Assembly (NCBI GenBank): GCA_021299735.1
Contig: JAJTEM010000006.1
Location: forward strand, 105,669-169,668
Source: Burkholderiales bacterium
Lineage (GTDB): Bacteria; Pseudomonadota; Gammaproteobacteria; Burkholderiales; Burkholderiaceae_B
Reading direction: 5' to 3'
Length of the DNA: 64,000 nt
Under the pieces are notes generated by a model that ran no database searches, was not told the origin of the DNA, and saw only the letters and a list, made by a program, of their open reading frames with translations. Position numbers and translations under genes: made by a program. Below are positions 20,530-29,915 of the stretch, piece by piece. Numbering within the stretch: the first letter of the stretch is position 1; each line of letters opens with the position of its first letter.

Positions 20530-21668
20530 ACCCAGTTGTACGACACGCTCAAAAAGTTGAACGTGGTATTAGGAACACGGTTGTCAGACAATTGCTCCCG
20601 ATTGCCCTTTTCGACCACATGCTGCAACTCAATCTTGATTGAATCTGATGGACTCAGGTTGTATTTTCCACCAATTGCAAATGAATACTGGTCGTCGAAT
20701 TCCGAAATAAAGCGGCCTTGGCTGGCGTACACTGCGTGCTTTTCAAACACCTTGCGAATCAACAGCAGGTTTGCACCATGTTCTTCAAACTTTGGTGTTG
20801 ATCGGGTAATTCTTGGCAGGCCGCTGCCAGTGATAATGCCACTTTGGGAAACGCTCAGTTCCGTCTGGCTGATTTCTCCGCGCAGCGTGTAAAGGCTCCA
20901 CCTATACTCGGCTCCGATATTGGTGAACCTTGCGTTTACATCAAGACGCCCATCTGTAAGGGGAGTGCCGTTGACTTGTGTTAGAACCCGGTCAACTTCT
21001 GCTCCGTGGTGCGCAATTTGAATTCGGTAGCGATCACCTTGAACGCTCAGTACCAAACCGGCCAGGTCGAATGAGTTCAAGGGAAAGTCTTGATTGAACC
21101 CGGCCAGGCGTTGAACAATATCGCGTTTGCCGGTAATGGCCTGAAGTCCCCAATATCTTCCGCTTGCATCCTCAAAGTTGTAGTTGGCAGAAAAACCGTC
21201 TACAGAAAGCACACCTGCGTTGTAATAAACTTCGGGGCTCAGGTTGGCAGGAACGTAAGTATGGCCTACGTCGAGGTTTTCGGAATCCAGGTAATAGTTA
21301 AGCCGCTGACGCCCAAGCTTGAAGTGCCAGTTGTCATTGGGTTTGAATTTCAGGAAGGCCCAGCGGTTGTCAAGCTCAACGCCTTCATCCCGCCTTTGCT
21401 TGGGTGCAACTACATATTGCACGGTTGCGCTAAGTTGTTCAGAAAACTGAACATCGAGTTGCGCGCCCAAAATTGAATTGACTTTGAGAGTACCTTCTTT
21501 GTCGATAAAGCGAAGATACTTTCTTTCATTATCGCCTTGCGTGTATTGAACAGTGCCGAACCCGCTGAGCGAATAGTCCACAGCCATGGCTTGCCCATGG
21601 GCGAATGCGATGCTGAATGCCAGCACCGTAGCCTTGAGGAATTTAAGCAATGAATGGGTGGTGTTCAA
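20520..21668 (-). CDS. porin-like outer-membrane beta-barrel protein
   Basis: Signal peptide and alternating amphipathic strands (DYSLSGFGTVQYTQGD...FNFLSVSYNWVWQ with terminal aromatic residues); overlaps the PstS-like gene by 10 nt. Confidence 0.6.
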   Translation of the reverse strand: MNTTHSLLKFLKATVLAFSIAFAHGQAMAVDYSLSGFGTVQYTQGDNERKYLRFIDKEGTLKVNSILGAQLDVQFSEQLSATVQYVVAPKQRRDEGVELDNRWAFLKFKPNDNWHFKLGRQRLNYYLDSENLDVGHTYVPANLSPEVYYNAGVLSVDGFSANYNFEDASGRYWGLQAITGKRDIVQRLAGFNQDFPLNSFDLAGLVLSVQGDRYRIQIAHHGAEVDRVLTQVNGTPLTDGRLDVNARFTNIGAEYRWSLYTLRGEISQTELSVSQSGIITGSGLPRITRSTPKFEEHGANLLLIRKVFEKHAVYASQGRFISEFDDQYSFAIGGKYNLSPSDSIKIELQHVVEKGNREQLSDNRVPNTTFNFLSVSYNWVWQ

Positions 21669-22025
21669 GAAAAACTCGTGATGGGTAACTTTTAGCCAAA
21701 TGTGAATAACTGTGACTAAGTGTACCAGTAAAAAAATCGCCGGGTTATTTGGAGCAGGTATTCATGAGGGGTGGTTGTGGAGTGTAACAGAAAACGAAAC
21801 CGACCCTCCGCTCACTCTCAGACCCGGTCGGAAGCCTTGCAACCATTGCGCGCTTCCGGGGAAGGATTTCGCGCACCCGCACCCGCACATGCCCACGACC
21901 GCTAGTTCAGATGGGTCGATTGGCACTCGCAGTCGTCATCAATGGCGGGCGCTTTCGGGCCTGCAACTTGGCTTTCGTCGCATTCGCCGCCGTAATGCCC
22001 GGCACGGACGACGAAAGGAAACGCC

Positions 22026-22454
22026 ATGCAAACCGAACCCGCCTTCACCGAAACCGAGCTTGCGCGCCGCTGGAACATCAGCGCCAAGACCCTTCAACGC
22101 TGGCGATGCGAGGGCTCAGGCCCACCCTACATCAAGCTCTCGAAGGCCGTCCGCTACCCGGTGGGCGAAATCGTCGCCTACGAGCAGGCGAATCGTCAGG
22201 GGATGCCCGACGACGCGGTCTTGCCGCCATTGACCGACGCAATGCCAGTCGTCGAATGTGCTGCGCCCACCGCACCAGAGCCGAAGCGGTACTACCTGAA
22301 CGAGGCCTTCGCGCTCATCGCACAGTACGGCAGTCTCGCTGCGGCCGAAGCCGCCTTGACGGAGGCACACGATGAAATCCAAGGTTGGCGCCAAAGACCC
22401 ATCCGTCGAACTTGGCCCGGACGAACCACTCGTCAAATATCCGGTTCTCAATGA
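22026..22454 (+). CDS. AlpA/MerR-like helix-turn-helix protein
   Basis: FTETELARRWNISAKTLQRWRCEGSGPPYIKLSKAVRYPVGEIVAYEQ. Confidence 0.7.
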   Translation: MQTEPAFTETELARRWNISAKTLQRWRCEGSGPPYIKLSKAVRYPVGEIVAYEQANRQGMPDDAVLPPLTDAMPVVECAAPTAPEPKRYYLNEAFALIAQYGSLAAAEAALTEAHDEIQGWRQRPIRRTWPGRTTRQISGSQ

Positions 22455-22920
22455 AGTGCAGCTGTCCTCGAGATGGAACCTCTCACCCAAGACGCTGCAG
22501 CGCTGGCGTTCTGAAGGAATCGGCCCGCCCGCCTGGCACATCAGTAGATCCGTCCGCTATCTCATGATGGAGGTCGAGGCCTTCGAACGCAAGGCGCAGG
22601 TGACGTGGAAATCCAGCGCCGGACGCGCCTTGTCCGAATCCTCGCCCACGGCGCGCGAAGACGCCATCGAGCAGATGATGCAGCAACGGCCCGCCCGGCG
22701 CGACCAAATTTTCTACTCCGCCAAGGATGTAGTCGACATCACTGGACTTCCCGCTCACTGGCTTCACCAGAATCAGGAACGCCTGCGGCTCGGCATTCCT
22801 TTCTACAGGCTGGCCAACGGTGACCTCATCCGTTTCAGCATCAAAGAGGTCTTCCGCTGGGAGGTGCATCACCTGCATCCATGCCGCACCCACGTGGGCG
22901 TGGTCGCCGACGCGCCGTAG
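22372..22920 (+). CDS. AlpA/MerR-like helix-turn-helix protein, second copy
   Basis: LNEVQLSSRWNLSPKTLQRWRSEGIGPPAWHISRSVRYLMMEVEAFER; overlaps the first gene by 83 nt in another frame. Confidence 0.7.
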   Translation: MKSKVGAKDPSVELGPDEPLVKYPVLNEVQLSSRWNLSPKTLQRWRSEGIGPPAWHISRSVRYLMMEVEAFERKAQVTWKSSAGRALSESSPTAREDAIEQMMQQRPARRDQIFYSAKDVVDITGLPAHWLHQNQERLRLGIPFYRLANGDLIRFSIKEVFRWEVHHLHPCRTHVGVVADAP

Positions 22921-23059
22921 GTCGTGCTGCCTGCCGCCAAGAAGTGGGTGCAAATGGGCGTCGAAATGGCGCACGCCAGCCGCCGCGTGGACCGTCGAGC
23001 GCAGTTCCGTTTTATGGTCAAAAATTGCATTGAGCGAATAAACGGAACACACTCACCCC

Positions 23060-23671
23060 ATGCTCGCCGCCACCCACACCCAGCGCGTCCTCAATCTGGC
23101 CAGCCAGAAGGGGCTGCTGCGCGCCATCGATCTGGACGCCATCGATGCGCCCCGGGTCGTTCTCACGCGCCTGACCGCCGCTGGCGTTCTGGAACGGGTC
23201 GGGCGCGGTCTGTACCGCCTGCCGGATGCGCAGGGATCGGAATTCGAGAGTCTCGCGACCGTCGCCACCAAGGTGCCGCAGGCCGTCTTCTGTCTGCTCA
23301 CAGCGCTGCAATTCCACGAGCTGACCACGCAGCTGCCGCGCCAGATCTGGATCGCCATGCCTCGCGGCAGCCACGTACCCCGGATCGGCTATCCGCCGGT
23401 CAAGATGGTTCAGATGACCGGCGACGTCTACATGGCGGGCGTCGAGGAGCACCTGCGCGACGGCGTGAAGCTGCGGGTGTACGGTGCGGCCAAGACGGTC
23501 GTGGACTGCTTCAAGCACCGCAACAAGATCGGCCTGGACGTGGCGCTGTAGGCGCTGAAAGACGCTTGGAGGACGCGCAAGGCGTCCGCAGACGACCTGT
23601 GGCGATACGCCCAGGCCTGCCGCGTCGCCACCGTGATGCGCCCCTACATGGAAGTAGTCGCCCACGAGTGA
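23060..23671 (+). pseudogene. AbiEi-like (type IV TA antitoxin/transcriptional regulator) gene interrupted by TAG at 23549-23551
   Basis: LLRAIDLDAIDAPRVVLTRLTAAGVLERVGRGLYRLPD...VYGAAKTVVDCFKHRNKIGLDVAL*ALKDAWRTRKASADDLWRYAQACRVATVMRPYMEVVAHE*; the same frame continues after the stop with family-like sequence. Confidence 0.75.
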
Positions 23672-23707
23672 TGCCACGGCCGCCCGGGGCAGGTGGGGTT
23701 CTCTTTT

Positions 23708-23743
23708 GTTTAAAATTTCGGTAGAATATTGGTTGTTTTAAAC
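23708..23743. promoter_or_regulatory. Inverted repeat GTTTAAAA...TTTTAAAC flanking a TAGAATAT -10-like element upstream of the XRE gene
   Basis: Arms 23708-23715 and 23736-23743; AAGGAGG at 23753-23759 precedes ATG 23764. Confidence 0.5.
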
Positions 23744-23763
23744 CCAAACACCAAGGAGGCGTC

Positions 23764-24843
23764 ATGATTGCAGATCGCATTCGTCAAGCACGATTGGCGG
23801 CAGGTCTGACCCTGGGTGCATTGGGTGAACAGGTGGGTGTTTCTCACACCGCCATCCAGAAGTACGAAAAGGGTCTGCTGACGCCCTCGTCGACTCAGCT
23901 TCTCAAGCTGGCCCGCGCCTGCGGCATCCGGACCGAGTACTTCTTTCGCACGCATACGGTCGAACTGCTGCAGCCCGAGTTCCGCAAGCTCTCGACCTTC
24001 GGCAAGACGGCGCAGGATGCGCTGAAGATCAAGGTCGTCGAGTTGGTGGAAAAGCGCGTGGAGTTGCTCGGTGCCTTTCCCGAGCTTCCGTTCCCGGCGT
24101 TTGCTCCGCCCGCGAACCTGCCTGAACACGTCGCCTCGCCGGATGAGATCGATGCTTTCTCGGATACGGTCCGCAACGCATGGCAGCTGGGGCTGAACCC
24201 GATTGCCGACCTCACCGACACCCTCGAAGGCCTTGGCTTGCTGGTCATCGTGGTCGATGAAGAGAACCCAGGCTTCTCTGGCTTGACGGCCAAGGCTCGA
24301 ACCGATGATGGCCGGGAGTATCCGGTCGTGGCTGTTTCCAAGCGCTGGCCCGGTGATCGGCAGCGGTTCACCCTGGCGCATGAACTGGGGCATTTGCTGC
24401 TCGAAGGACGACTGGCTGACGGCATCGACGAAGAGAAGGTCTGCGACCGTTTCGCCGGTGCATTCCTGGCTCCGCGTGTCGCGGTGTTGCAGTTGCTTGG
24501 GGCACAGCGTCATGCGCTGGAATGGCAAGAGCTGTACGTGCTCAAACACGAGTTCGGCCTGTCGATGGCCGGGTGGTTGCAGCGCGCCAAACAGTGTGGC
24601 GTGATCACCGAGGCGGCTCACCTTTCGATGGTGAAGCGGTTTTCGGCAAAGGGCTGGCGCAAGAACGAGCCGGGCGACCCGCTGCCGCAAGAGCAGCCAC
24701 GACTGTTCGATCAGTTGGTGTACCGCGCCCTGGCCGAGCAATACATCTCCGAGGGCAAGGCAGCGGAGCTGCTGGGCATCCCGATGATGCGCTTCCACAA
24801 AGAACGCCAGTTGGAGTCATCGGATGCGGTTGCTCATCAGTGA
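23764..24843 (+). CDS. XRE-family HTH + ImmA/IrrE metallopeptidase protein
   Basis: IRQARLAAGLTLGALGEQVGVSHTAIQKYEKG (XRE) and FTLAHELGHLLLEGRL (HExxH). Confidence 0.9.
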   Translation: MIADRIRQARLAAGLTLGALGEQVGVSHTAIQKYEKGLLTPSSTQLLKLARACGIRTEYFFRTHTVELLQPEFRKLSTFGKTAQDALKIKVVELVEKRVELLGAFPELPFPAFAPPANLPEHVASPDEIDAFSDTVRNAWQLGLNPIADLTDTLEGLGLLVIVVDEENPGFSGLTAKARTDDGREYPVVAVSKRWPGDRQRFTLAHELGHLLLEGRLADGIDEEKVCDRFAGAFLAPRVAVLQLLGAQRHALEWQELYVLKHEFGLSMAGWLQRAKQCGVITEAAHLSMVKRFSAKGWRKNEPGDPLPQEQPRLFDQLVYRALAEQYISEGKAAELLGIPMMRFHKERQLESSDAVAHQ

Positions 24844-25333
24844 TGCCAACATCTTGATCGACATGGAAGCAGGAGCGTTGATGGAAACGCTCTTTCAGCT
24901 TCCGATGCAGTTCGGCATCCCTGACCTGCTGTACTACGAAGAAATCGAGCCGGGCAGCTCGGGCCTTGAAGACCTGGGCTTGCAGATCATGGAGGTCAGC
25001 GGCGACTTCGTGGCGTATGCCCAGCAGTTGCCAGGCCAGCACAACCACCTGCTTCCGGCGAAAAACGGCCCCAAGCCCAGTCACAACGACTACTTGGCAC
25101 TGGCGCTTGCGAAACAGGAGGCCTGCACCCTGCTGACGGGCGACACCAATTTGCGGGTTGTCGCCAGCAAGGAGCAGGTCAACGTCATGGGCACCATCGG
25201 ATTGTTGTGCGCCATGATCGAAAACCAGTTGCTGACGGTCGACGACGCCTTCAAGGCGCTCGACAGAATGAAGCTTGGCAAGCGTCGGTTGCCTTGGCCA
25301 GAAGCCGAAAAAGTGCTGAACGCGCTGCGTTGA
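24824..25333 (+). CDS. PIN-domain protein
   Basis: LLISDANILIDME, SHNDYLALALAKQEACTLLTGDTNLR; overlaps the XRE-ImmA gene by 20 nt. Confidence 0.75.
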   Translation: MRLLISDANILIDMEAGALMETLFQLPMQFGIPDLLYYEEIEPGSSGLEDLGLQIMEVSGDFVAYAQQLPGQHNHLLPAKNGPKPSHNDYLALALAKQEACTLLTGDTNLRVVASKEQVNVMGTIGLLCAMIENQLLTVDDAFKALDRMKLGKRRLPWPEAEKVLNALR

Positions 25334-25375
25334 TCAGGTTTGCCATCGGCAGGCAACCATTGCGGGCCAGTGGCT

Positions 25376-26554
25376 TTAGGCCAATGTCCGCTGCAACACG
25401 CTCCATGCGGTAGCCCAGTCGATCCGCTCCTGCTCCAAGCGAACGTTTTGCCCCCAGCGCTGCCGCTTGAGATCCCGATAGAGTTGCTGCTCTTGCTCCG
25501 TCAGAAGCGTCAGTTCCGTTGCAGGATGCTGCGCCGATTCATCCACCCACAGCGCCTTGTGTTGCAGCAAGGTGTCTTCGTCCATGAGCACGGATTGCAA
25601 CTCTGGAATGTATGAACGGGCTCGATGCAGGATGGCAAATCCATGGGTGTCCAAATCACCCCAGTAGATGCACTTCGCGCGGGCAAGCCAAGGGAAACGA
25701 GCCAACACGTCGACGTTATAGCCAAGGCGCATGAACACGACAGCGCCCGGCATGTCGGACATTGCCAGTCCCGTTTGAAGGTTCTCGACAATAAACACAT
25801 GTGAGACGGGCAAATTGAGACCCGCCAGGTCTTCCGCTGGTGCAGTGATGTCACCCACGCCACCGACCCTCGCTCGCAATGCCTGATCCAGCACCCGCAT
25901 TCGCATAAGGAGCGGAGGTGCTTTCAGTCCGCAGCGCTGGTAGAAATCCAGGTCGCTGGAAGAGTCCTCTTGTATTGCGGCCACCAGATCCGTCAGCAGT
26001 CCTTTGCGTCCATCGAGCCATTTGCTGTCCAGCCCGGACACCGGCAGCTGGCGGGGATAGAGGTCGGATTGCGGATGGTTCGCTATCCAATCCAGCATCT
26101 CTGCAAGCCGACGAAAATCCGCATCGCCGTAGTCCGCCAGGACATCAAAGTACCTCGGCAACTGCTGCGCCAGTACCGGCCAGCGAGCGGTGAGCGTCTG
26201 GTAGCGAGATTGAGCACACTCCCATCGTGCGGACTCACCAATCCACATGGCAACATCCTCTGGGCCGCGCAACGCCAGCTTCTCCGGCAATCGCTGGACG
26301 CCAAGCGCTTTCCACCGGCGCTCACACCAGGACAAGGTGTCCGATGTTTGTACGGTGTTAGCCTGCCACCTTTGCCATGCGCTCACCCAAGCGCGAACGC
26401 CGTCGACCTGCCTCAGTGCAGCCTGCTCCGTCGGTATGCCGAGCGGAACCTCCTGCGGCCATTGGCTCTCGCCCGGATCACCAATCAACCACTCGCGGTG
26501 CTTGCTTTGAAAGCGACGGGCAAGAAGCTGCCGAACATCTTCAGGAAGCTTCAA
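25376..26554 (-). CDS. jetD: Wadjet JetD (DUF3322/DUF2220, Toprim-like)
   Basis: KCIYWGDLDTHGFAILHRARSYIPELQSVLMDEDTLL Toprim-like motif; position after jetC. Confidence 0.85.
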   Translation of the reverse strand: MKLPEDVRQLLARRFQSKHREWLIGDPGESQWPQEVPLGIPTEQAALRQVDGVRAWVSAWQRWQANTVQTSDTLSWCERRWKALGVQRLPEKLALRGPEDVAMWIGESARWECAQSRYQTLTARWPVLAQQLPRYFDVLADYGDADFRRLAEMLDWIANHPQSDLYPRQLPVSGLDSKWLDGRKGLLTDLVAAIQEDSSSDLDFYQRCGLKAPPLLMRMRVLDQALRARVGGVGDITAPAEDLAGLNLPVSHVFIVENLQTGLAMSDMPGAVVFMRLGYNVDVLARFPWLARAKCIYWGDLDTHGFAILHRARSYIPELQSVLMDEDTLLQHKALWVDESAQHPATELTLLTEQEQQLYRDLKRQRWGQNVRLEQERIDWATAWSVLQRTLA

Positions 26555-29500
26555 CGCTAGCCTCCTCTCGAGCGTGCTCTGGCAGCTTCAACCGCTGACG
26601 ATCACCGTCGTACTCGATCAGCAGGACGCCTGACACGCGCCGATCGCTGATATCCACGAAGCAGGCGCCACCGATGAATGGCTCAAGGGTCATGACGGAC
26701 TTCAGCGGTGTAGCGACCACCATCTGGAATCCGAAATTGGTAAAGATGTTCATCGCCAAAGCGGTGAACTCGTTATCCGCCTTGTCGAAGGCTTCATCCA
26801 GCACGACGGGCGCATACATCGGCACGCCGTGGTCGTTCCCGCCCAGTTGATATCGCAGGGCTGCGGCCAAGCACGTAGTGGCCAGTTTCTGCCGTTGGCC
26901 GCCGGACTTGCCTGCTCCGCTGCGGTAGATCTCGACCTCGACGCCGCTTTCATCGATCTCCCGCCCGATGAACTCAACATGCTGTCGAACATCGAGCACA
27001 GTCTCGCGCCAGCGCTTTTGCTCGGGGTCCTGACTGGCGAGTCGATCAACAAGTCGTCGCAAGGCTAGAAACCGCGCCTCGGCAAACTCGCGATCCTCCG
27101 TCCATGCATGGCTCAGTGCCTGCTGGATCTCCTGCTTGAATTCCTTGACGTCGACAAGCTGCCGGTCACTGGCGTCGATGTGCAGATAGGTGCGTTGATT
27201 GGCGCTCTGGTTGAAGGGCACCTGACCAAGACTGTCGTTGACCAGATCCATCCGTTCCAGGATCGCCTTACGCGCATCGTTCAGGTAGGTTGAGAGTGCT
27301 GCCAGATTCTCGTGGCTTTGGTTCTGCAGCAATTCAAAGAATCGCTGCTCATAGGCGGGTAGCCCATCCGTCTCCAGTCGAACCAGTTTGGCGAAGAAGT
27401 CAGGCGCGCTGGCAAGGCTCGTGTCCATGTCGCCCGCGTCCATCGGCCATTGCCGTTTGAAATCAGCAAAGCGTGCTTCTATTTCCTTCTCGCAGGCACC
27501 AATCCCACGGTTGACCTCTTCGATCTCCGCATTGAGTGCGCGTTCTACAGAAGTTGTCACCTTGTCGAGGTTGTCGAGCCGGACTGTATCTGACTGCTTG
27601 GCGAAGCGCTCGTCGAGACCCGAAACCTGATGGGGCGTCAATGGAACGATAGACGCGTCCTGCAAGAGGGATTCCAGTTTCTGGGTGCTGGTCTTGATCT
27701 GGTCAACAATCGAGTCGTGCGCACGCGTTGCCTGGCGAAGATCCTTGTCAGCATCATCGACGAGTTTCTTTTGCTTCTCGATCTGCTCACTGATTTGCAG
27801 CAGGGTGGTGTTCCCCTCGCGCGCTTCGCGGATCTGCCGTTCAATGGTGGAGATGCGATCCAGCAATGGGAGCACATCTATTTCCTGCCACTGGAGATTC
27901 ACCAGGGTTTGGCACTGCATCGCTCGGGTCGCACGATTATTGTCTTGGTCGGAGAGTTTTTCGATCTCCCCGCCGAGGCGCGAAATGGTGTCAGCCAGCT
28001 CCTGTGCCTGAGCTTGAAAGAGCCCGAGCTTCTCCCGGTTATCGAATCCGAGCACCCAGTTTCGTCGGTCGCCGACACTTCTACGGTCGTCTTTCTCGTG
28101 CCGGGTTTTGCTGTGCTTGACCTGGCCTTCACGGGTGATGGCTCGATCTGCACTCCTGAACGACTGAATAGAGTCGACGCACGCGTAATCGAAGCGTTGT
28201 CGCAGCTCGGCCTGGAGCCAATCGGCATACGTCCCCTCCTTGACGTTCAGCTTGAGGACGAGCGAATTTGCCCCGATGGGCTTGGCTTGCCAGGTCTCCG
28301 GACGGCCAGTCCGGTAATACACCAGGCGCTGTCCAAGATGGGTGCTGTTGATGTGATTCGCCAGCGCCGAATACTGGCGTTCGTCAACCAGGAGTGAGAG
28401 CGCAAACCCGTGCAGTACGCGCTCAATAGCCCCCTGCCATTCGGCCTCGTCAGGCTTTACCTCGACAAGTTCGCCAACAAAGGGAAGTGCCGACTCCGAG
28501 ATCCCGATGGCGGCAGCGATGTCTCGACGCATTTCCAGCATGTCCGCCGGAATGTTCGATGGCTGGCGCTGGAGTGCCTGCACCTCTTTCACTGCTTGCG
28601 AAAATGCTGCCTCAGCGTCCCTTTTTTCGCCTGCCAGGCGAAACTGCTCGGCGCGACTATCGTTGCTGCGCTGCTCCCAGTTTTCAACCTCCTGCCGTGC
28701 GTTGCCCAACAGCTCAGCGAAGGCTTGCGGCAAATCAGGAAGGCTCCAGCCCAGCTTCTTGCACGCATCTTCGGCCTGACCGCGTTCGCGCAGGCGATCC
28801 GTGCGCTGGCTCTCCAGCCCCGATTTCTCGGCTTCCCATTGCTCGATCTGATCACCGCCTGCTTCACGGTGCTGTCGCTCCAGATCGCGCAAGATTGCGG
28901 CGTGGTTATCCAGCGTGCTTTGACGTCGCCCCACTTCACCTTCTGAACCGTTGGCTTGCACTTCCAGGGATGTCACGTGCTCTTTGAGGAGCTCAATACG
29001 GCGAGTCTCACGATAGCCATCAACCCCCAGCCGAAGCTCATCCAGTCCATTGCGCTGCAGCATCAATGAGTCCCTGCGCTGATGCTGTTCCCGCGCTGGC
29101 GCGAGCGTTTGAACCTGCTCGCGGGCCGTGACTACCGCCTGGTGGGCCGCATTGAGCTCTCCAAACTCGCTGACCAAGCGATCCGCCACCTCGAAAGTCT
29201 CGGGCTTGTCGAGCATGAAGTCGCGCAGGAAGGTATTTAGGTCGCCGAGGTTCTTGGCCGACTGGGTTTTGTGCAGCAAACGCAGCGCCATTTCGCTCTC
29301 GATGCCGAGCAGACGACAGAACCGTTCGCAATAGGGACGAAATTCGTCGCGGGCAAACGCCTCGGGGAAAGACTGTTTGAGCTTTCGTATGTCGAAGTTG
29401 GATTGGCCGAAGTCCTCTAGTTCGCGCAGGTCAAAGGCCCGCTCCATGACAAGGTAGTGGCGTTTGACGTCGGTGCTGCCGTTCGCATTGCCCCGCAGCC

Positions 29501-29915
29501 AGAACACCTGAACTAGCACCACAGACTGACCCAACGCATTTTGGTAGGTCAACGCCAAGGCAGACCAGGTCGTCCCCGCGCGCAGGTAGCGTGTCGCGAT
29601 CTCTCCCGACTCCCCATCCTTCTGTTCAGCCCACGCGCCACGTATGTAGGTGACGAGGTTGCGGTCACGGCCACTGCGGTCCGCCTCGCGCGCAGCCGCG
29701 TTGAAATCGATCCATCGAGGTGGTGTCAGCAACGCCGAAAATGCATCGAGCAGCGTCGACTTCCCTGCGCCGGATCGACCAACAAACAGAAAACCTCGCT
29801 CGCTGATCGGCACGTCGTGTAGGCCGGAGAAAGTACCCCAGTTGTAAACCTGCAGGCGGGTCATCCTAAACTGCTCGCGGGCGAACAAGGAGGCGGTTTG
29901 GGGTTCCGGGATCAT
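26541..29915 (-). CDS. jetC: Wadjet JetC SMC/MukB-like ATPase
   Basis: Walker A FVGRSGAGKSTLLDAFSALL, signature GKSGGQRQKLATTCLAAALRYQLG, Walker B VVLDEAFDKADNEFT, long coiled-coil centre. Confidence 0.9.
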   Translation of the reverse strand: MIPEPQTASLFAREQFRMTRLQVYNWGTFSGLHDVPISERGFLFVGRSGAGKSTLLDAFSALLTPPRWIDFNAAAREADRSGRDRNLVTYIRGAWAEQKDGESGEIATRYLRAGTTWSALALTYQNALGQSVVLVQVFWLRGNANGSTDVKRHYLVMERAFDLRELEDFGQSNFDIRKLKQSFPEAFARDEFRPYCERFCRLLGIESEMALRLLHKTQSAKNLGDLNTFLRDFMLDKPETFEVADRLVSEFGELNAAHQAVVTAREQVQTLAPAREQHQRRDSLMLQRNGLDELRLGVDGYRETRRIELLKEHVTSLEVQANGSEGEVGRRQSTLDNHAAILRDLERQHREAGGDQIEQWEAEKSGLESQRTDRLRERGQAEDACKKLGWSLPDLPQAFAELLGNARQEVENWEQRSNDSRAEQFRLAGEKRDAEAAFSQAVKEVQALQRQPSNIPADMLEMRRDIAAAIGISESALPFVGELVEVKPDEAEWQGAIERVLHGFALSLLVDERQYSALANHINSTHLGQRLVYYRTGRPETWQAKPIGANSLVLKLNVKEGTYADWLQAELRQRFDYACVDSIQSFRSADRAITREGQVKHSKTRHEKDDRRSVGDRRNWVLGFDNREKLGLFQAQAQELADTISRLGGEIEKLSDQDNNRATRAMQCQTLVNLQWQEIDVLPLLDRISTIERQIREAREGNTTLLQISEQIEKQKKLVDDADKDLRQATRAHDSIVDQIKTSTQKLESLLQDASIVPLTPHQVSGLDERFAKQSDTVRLDNLDKVTTSVERALNAEIEEVNRGIGACEKEIEARFADFKRQWPMDAGDMDTSLASAPDFFAKLVRLETDGLPAYEQRFFELLQNQSHENLAALSTYLNDARKAILERMDLVNDSLGQVPFNQSANQRTYLHIDASDRQLVDVKEFKQEIQQALSHAWTEDREFAEARFLALRRLVDRLASQDPEQKRWRETVLDVRQHVEFIGREIDESGVEVEIYRSGAGKSGGQRQKLATTCLAAALRYQLGGNDHGVPMYAPVVLDEAFDKADNEFTALAMNIFTNFGFQMVVATPLKSVMTLEPFIGGACFVDISDRRVSGVLLIEYDGDRQRLKLPEHAREEASVEAS

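Noticed and set aside
21700-22030. Search for a second copy of the tRNA-Phe 3' end as attL
   Set aside because: No convincing match to TGGTGGCCGAGGACAGAATCGAAC was seen by eye; needs a computed search.
22924-23724. 266-aa plus-strand ORF overlapping the AbiEi-like gene
   Set aside because: Arg/Pro/Gly-rich composition and out of frame with the AbiEi-like sequence; probable GC-driven artefact, although its first ~35 residues (LPAAKKWVQMGVEMAHASRRVDRRAQFRFMVKN) before the AbiEi start could be a gene remnant.
27630-28397. 255-aa plus-strand ORF opposite jetC (and similar ones at 28410-28987, 29915-30730, 30606-31373, 31554-32216)
   Set aside because: These are shadow ORFs antisense to GC-rich Wadjet genes whose minus-strand products have clear family motifs; no ribosome site or domain was recognised.
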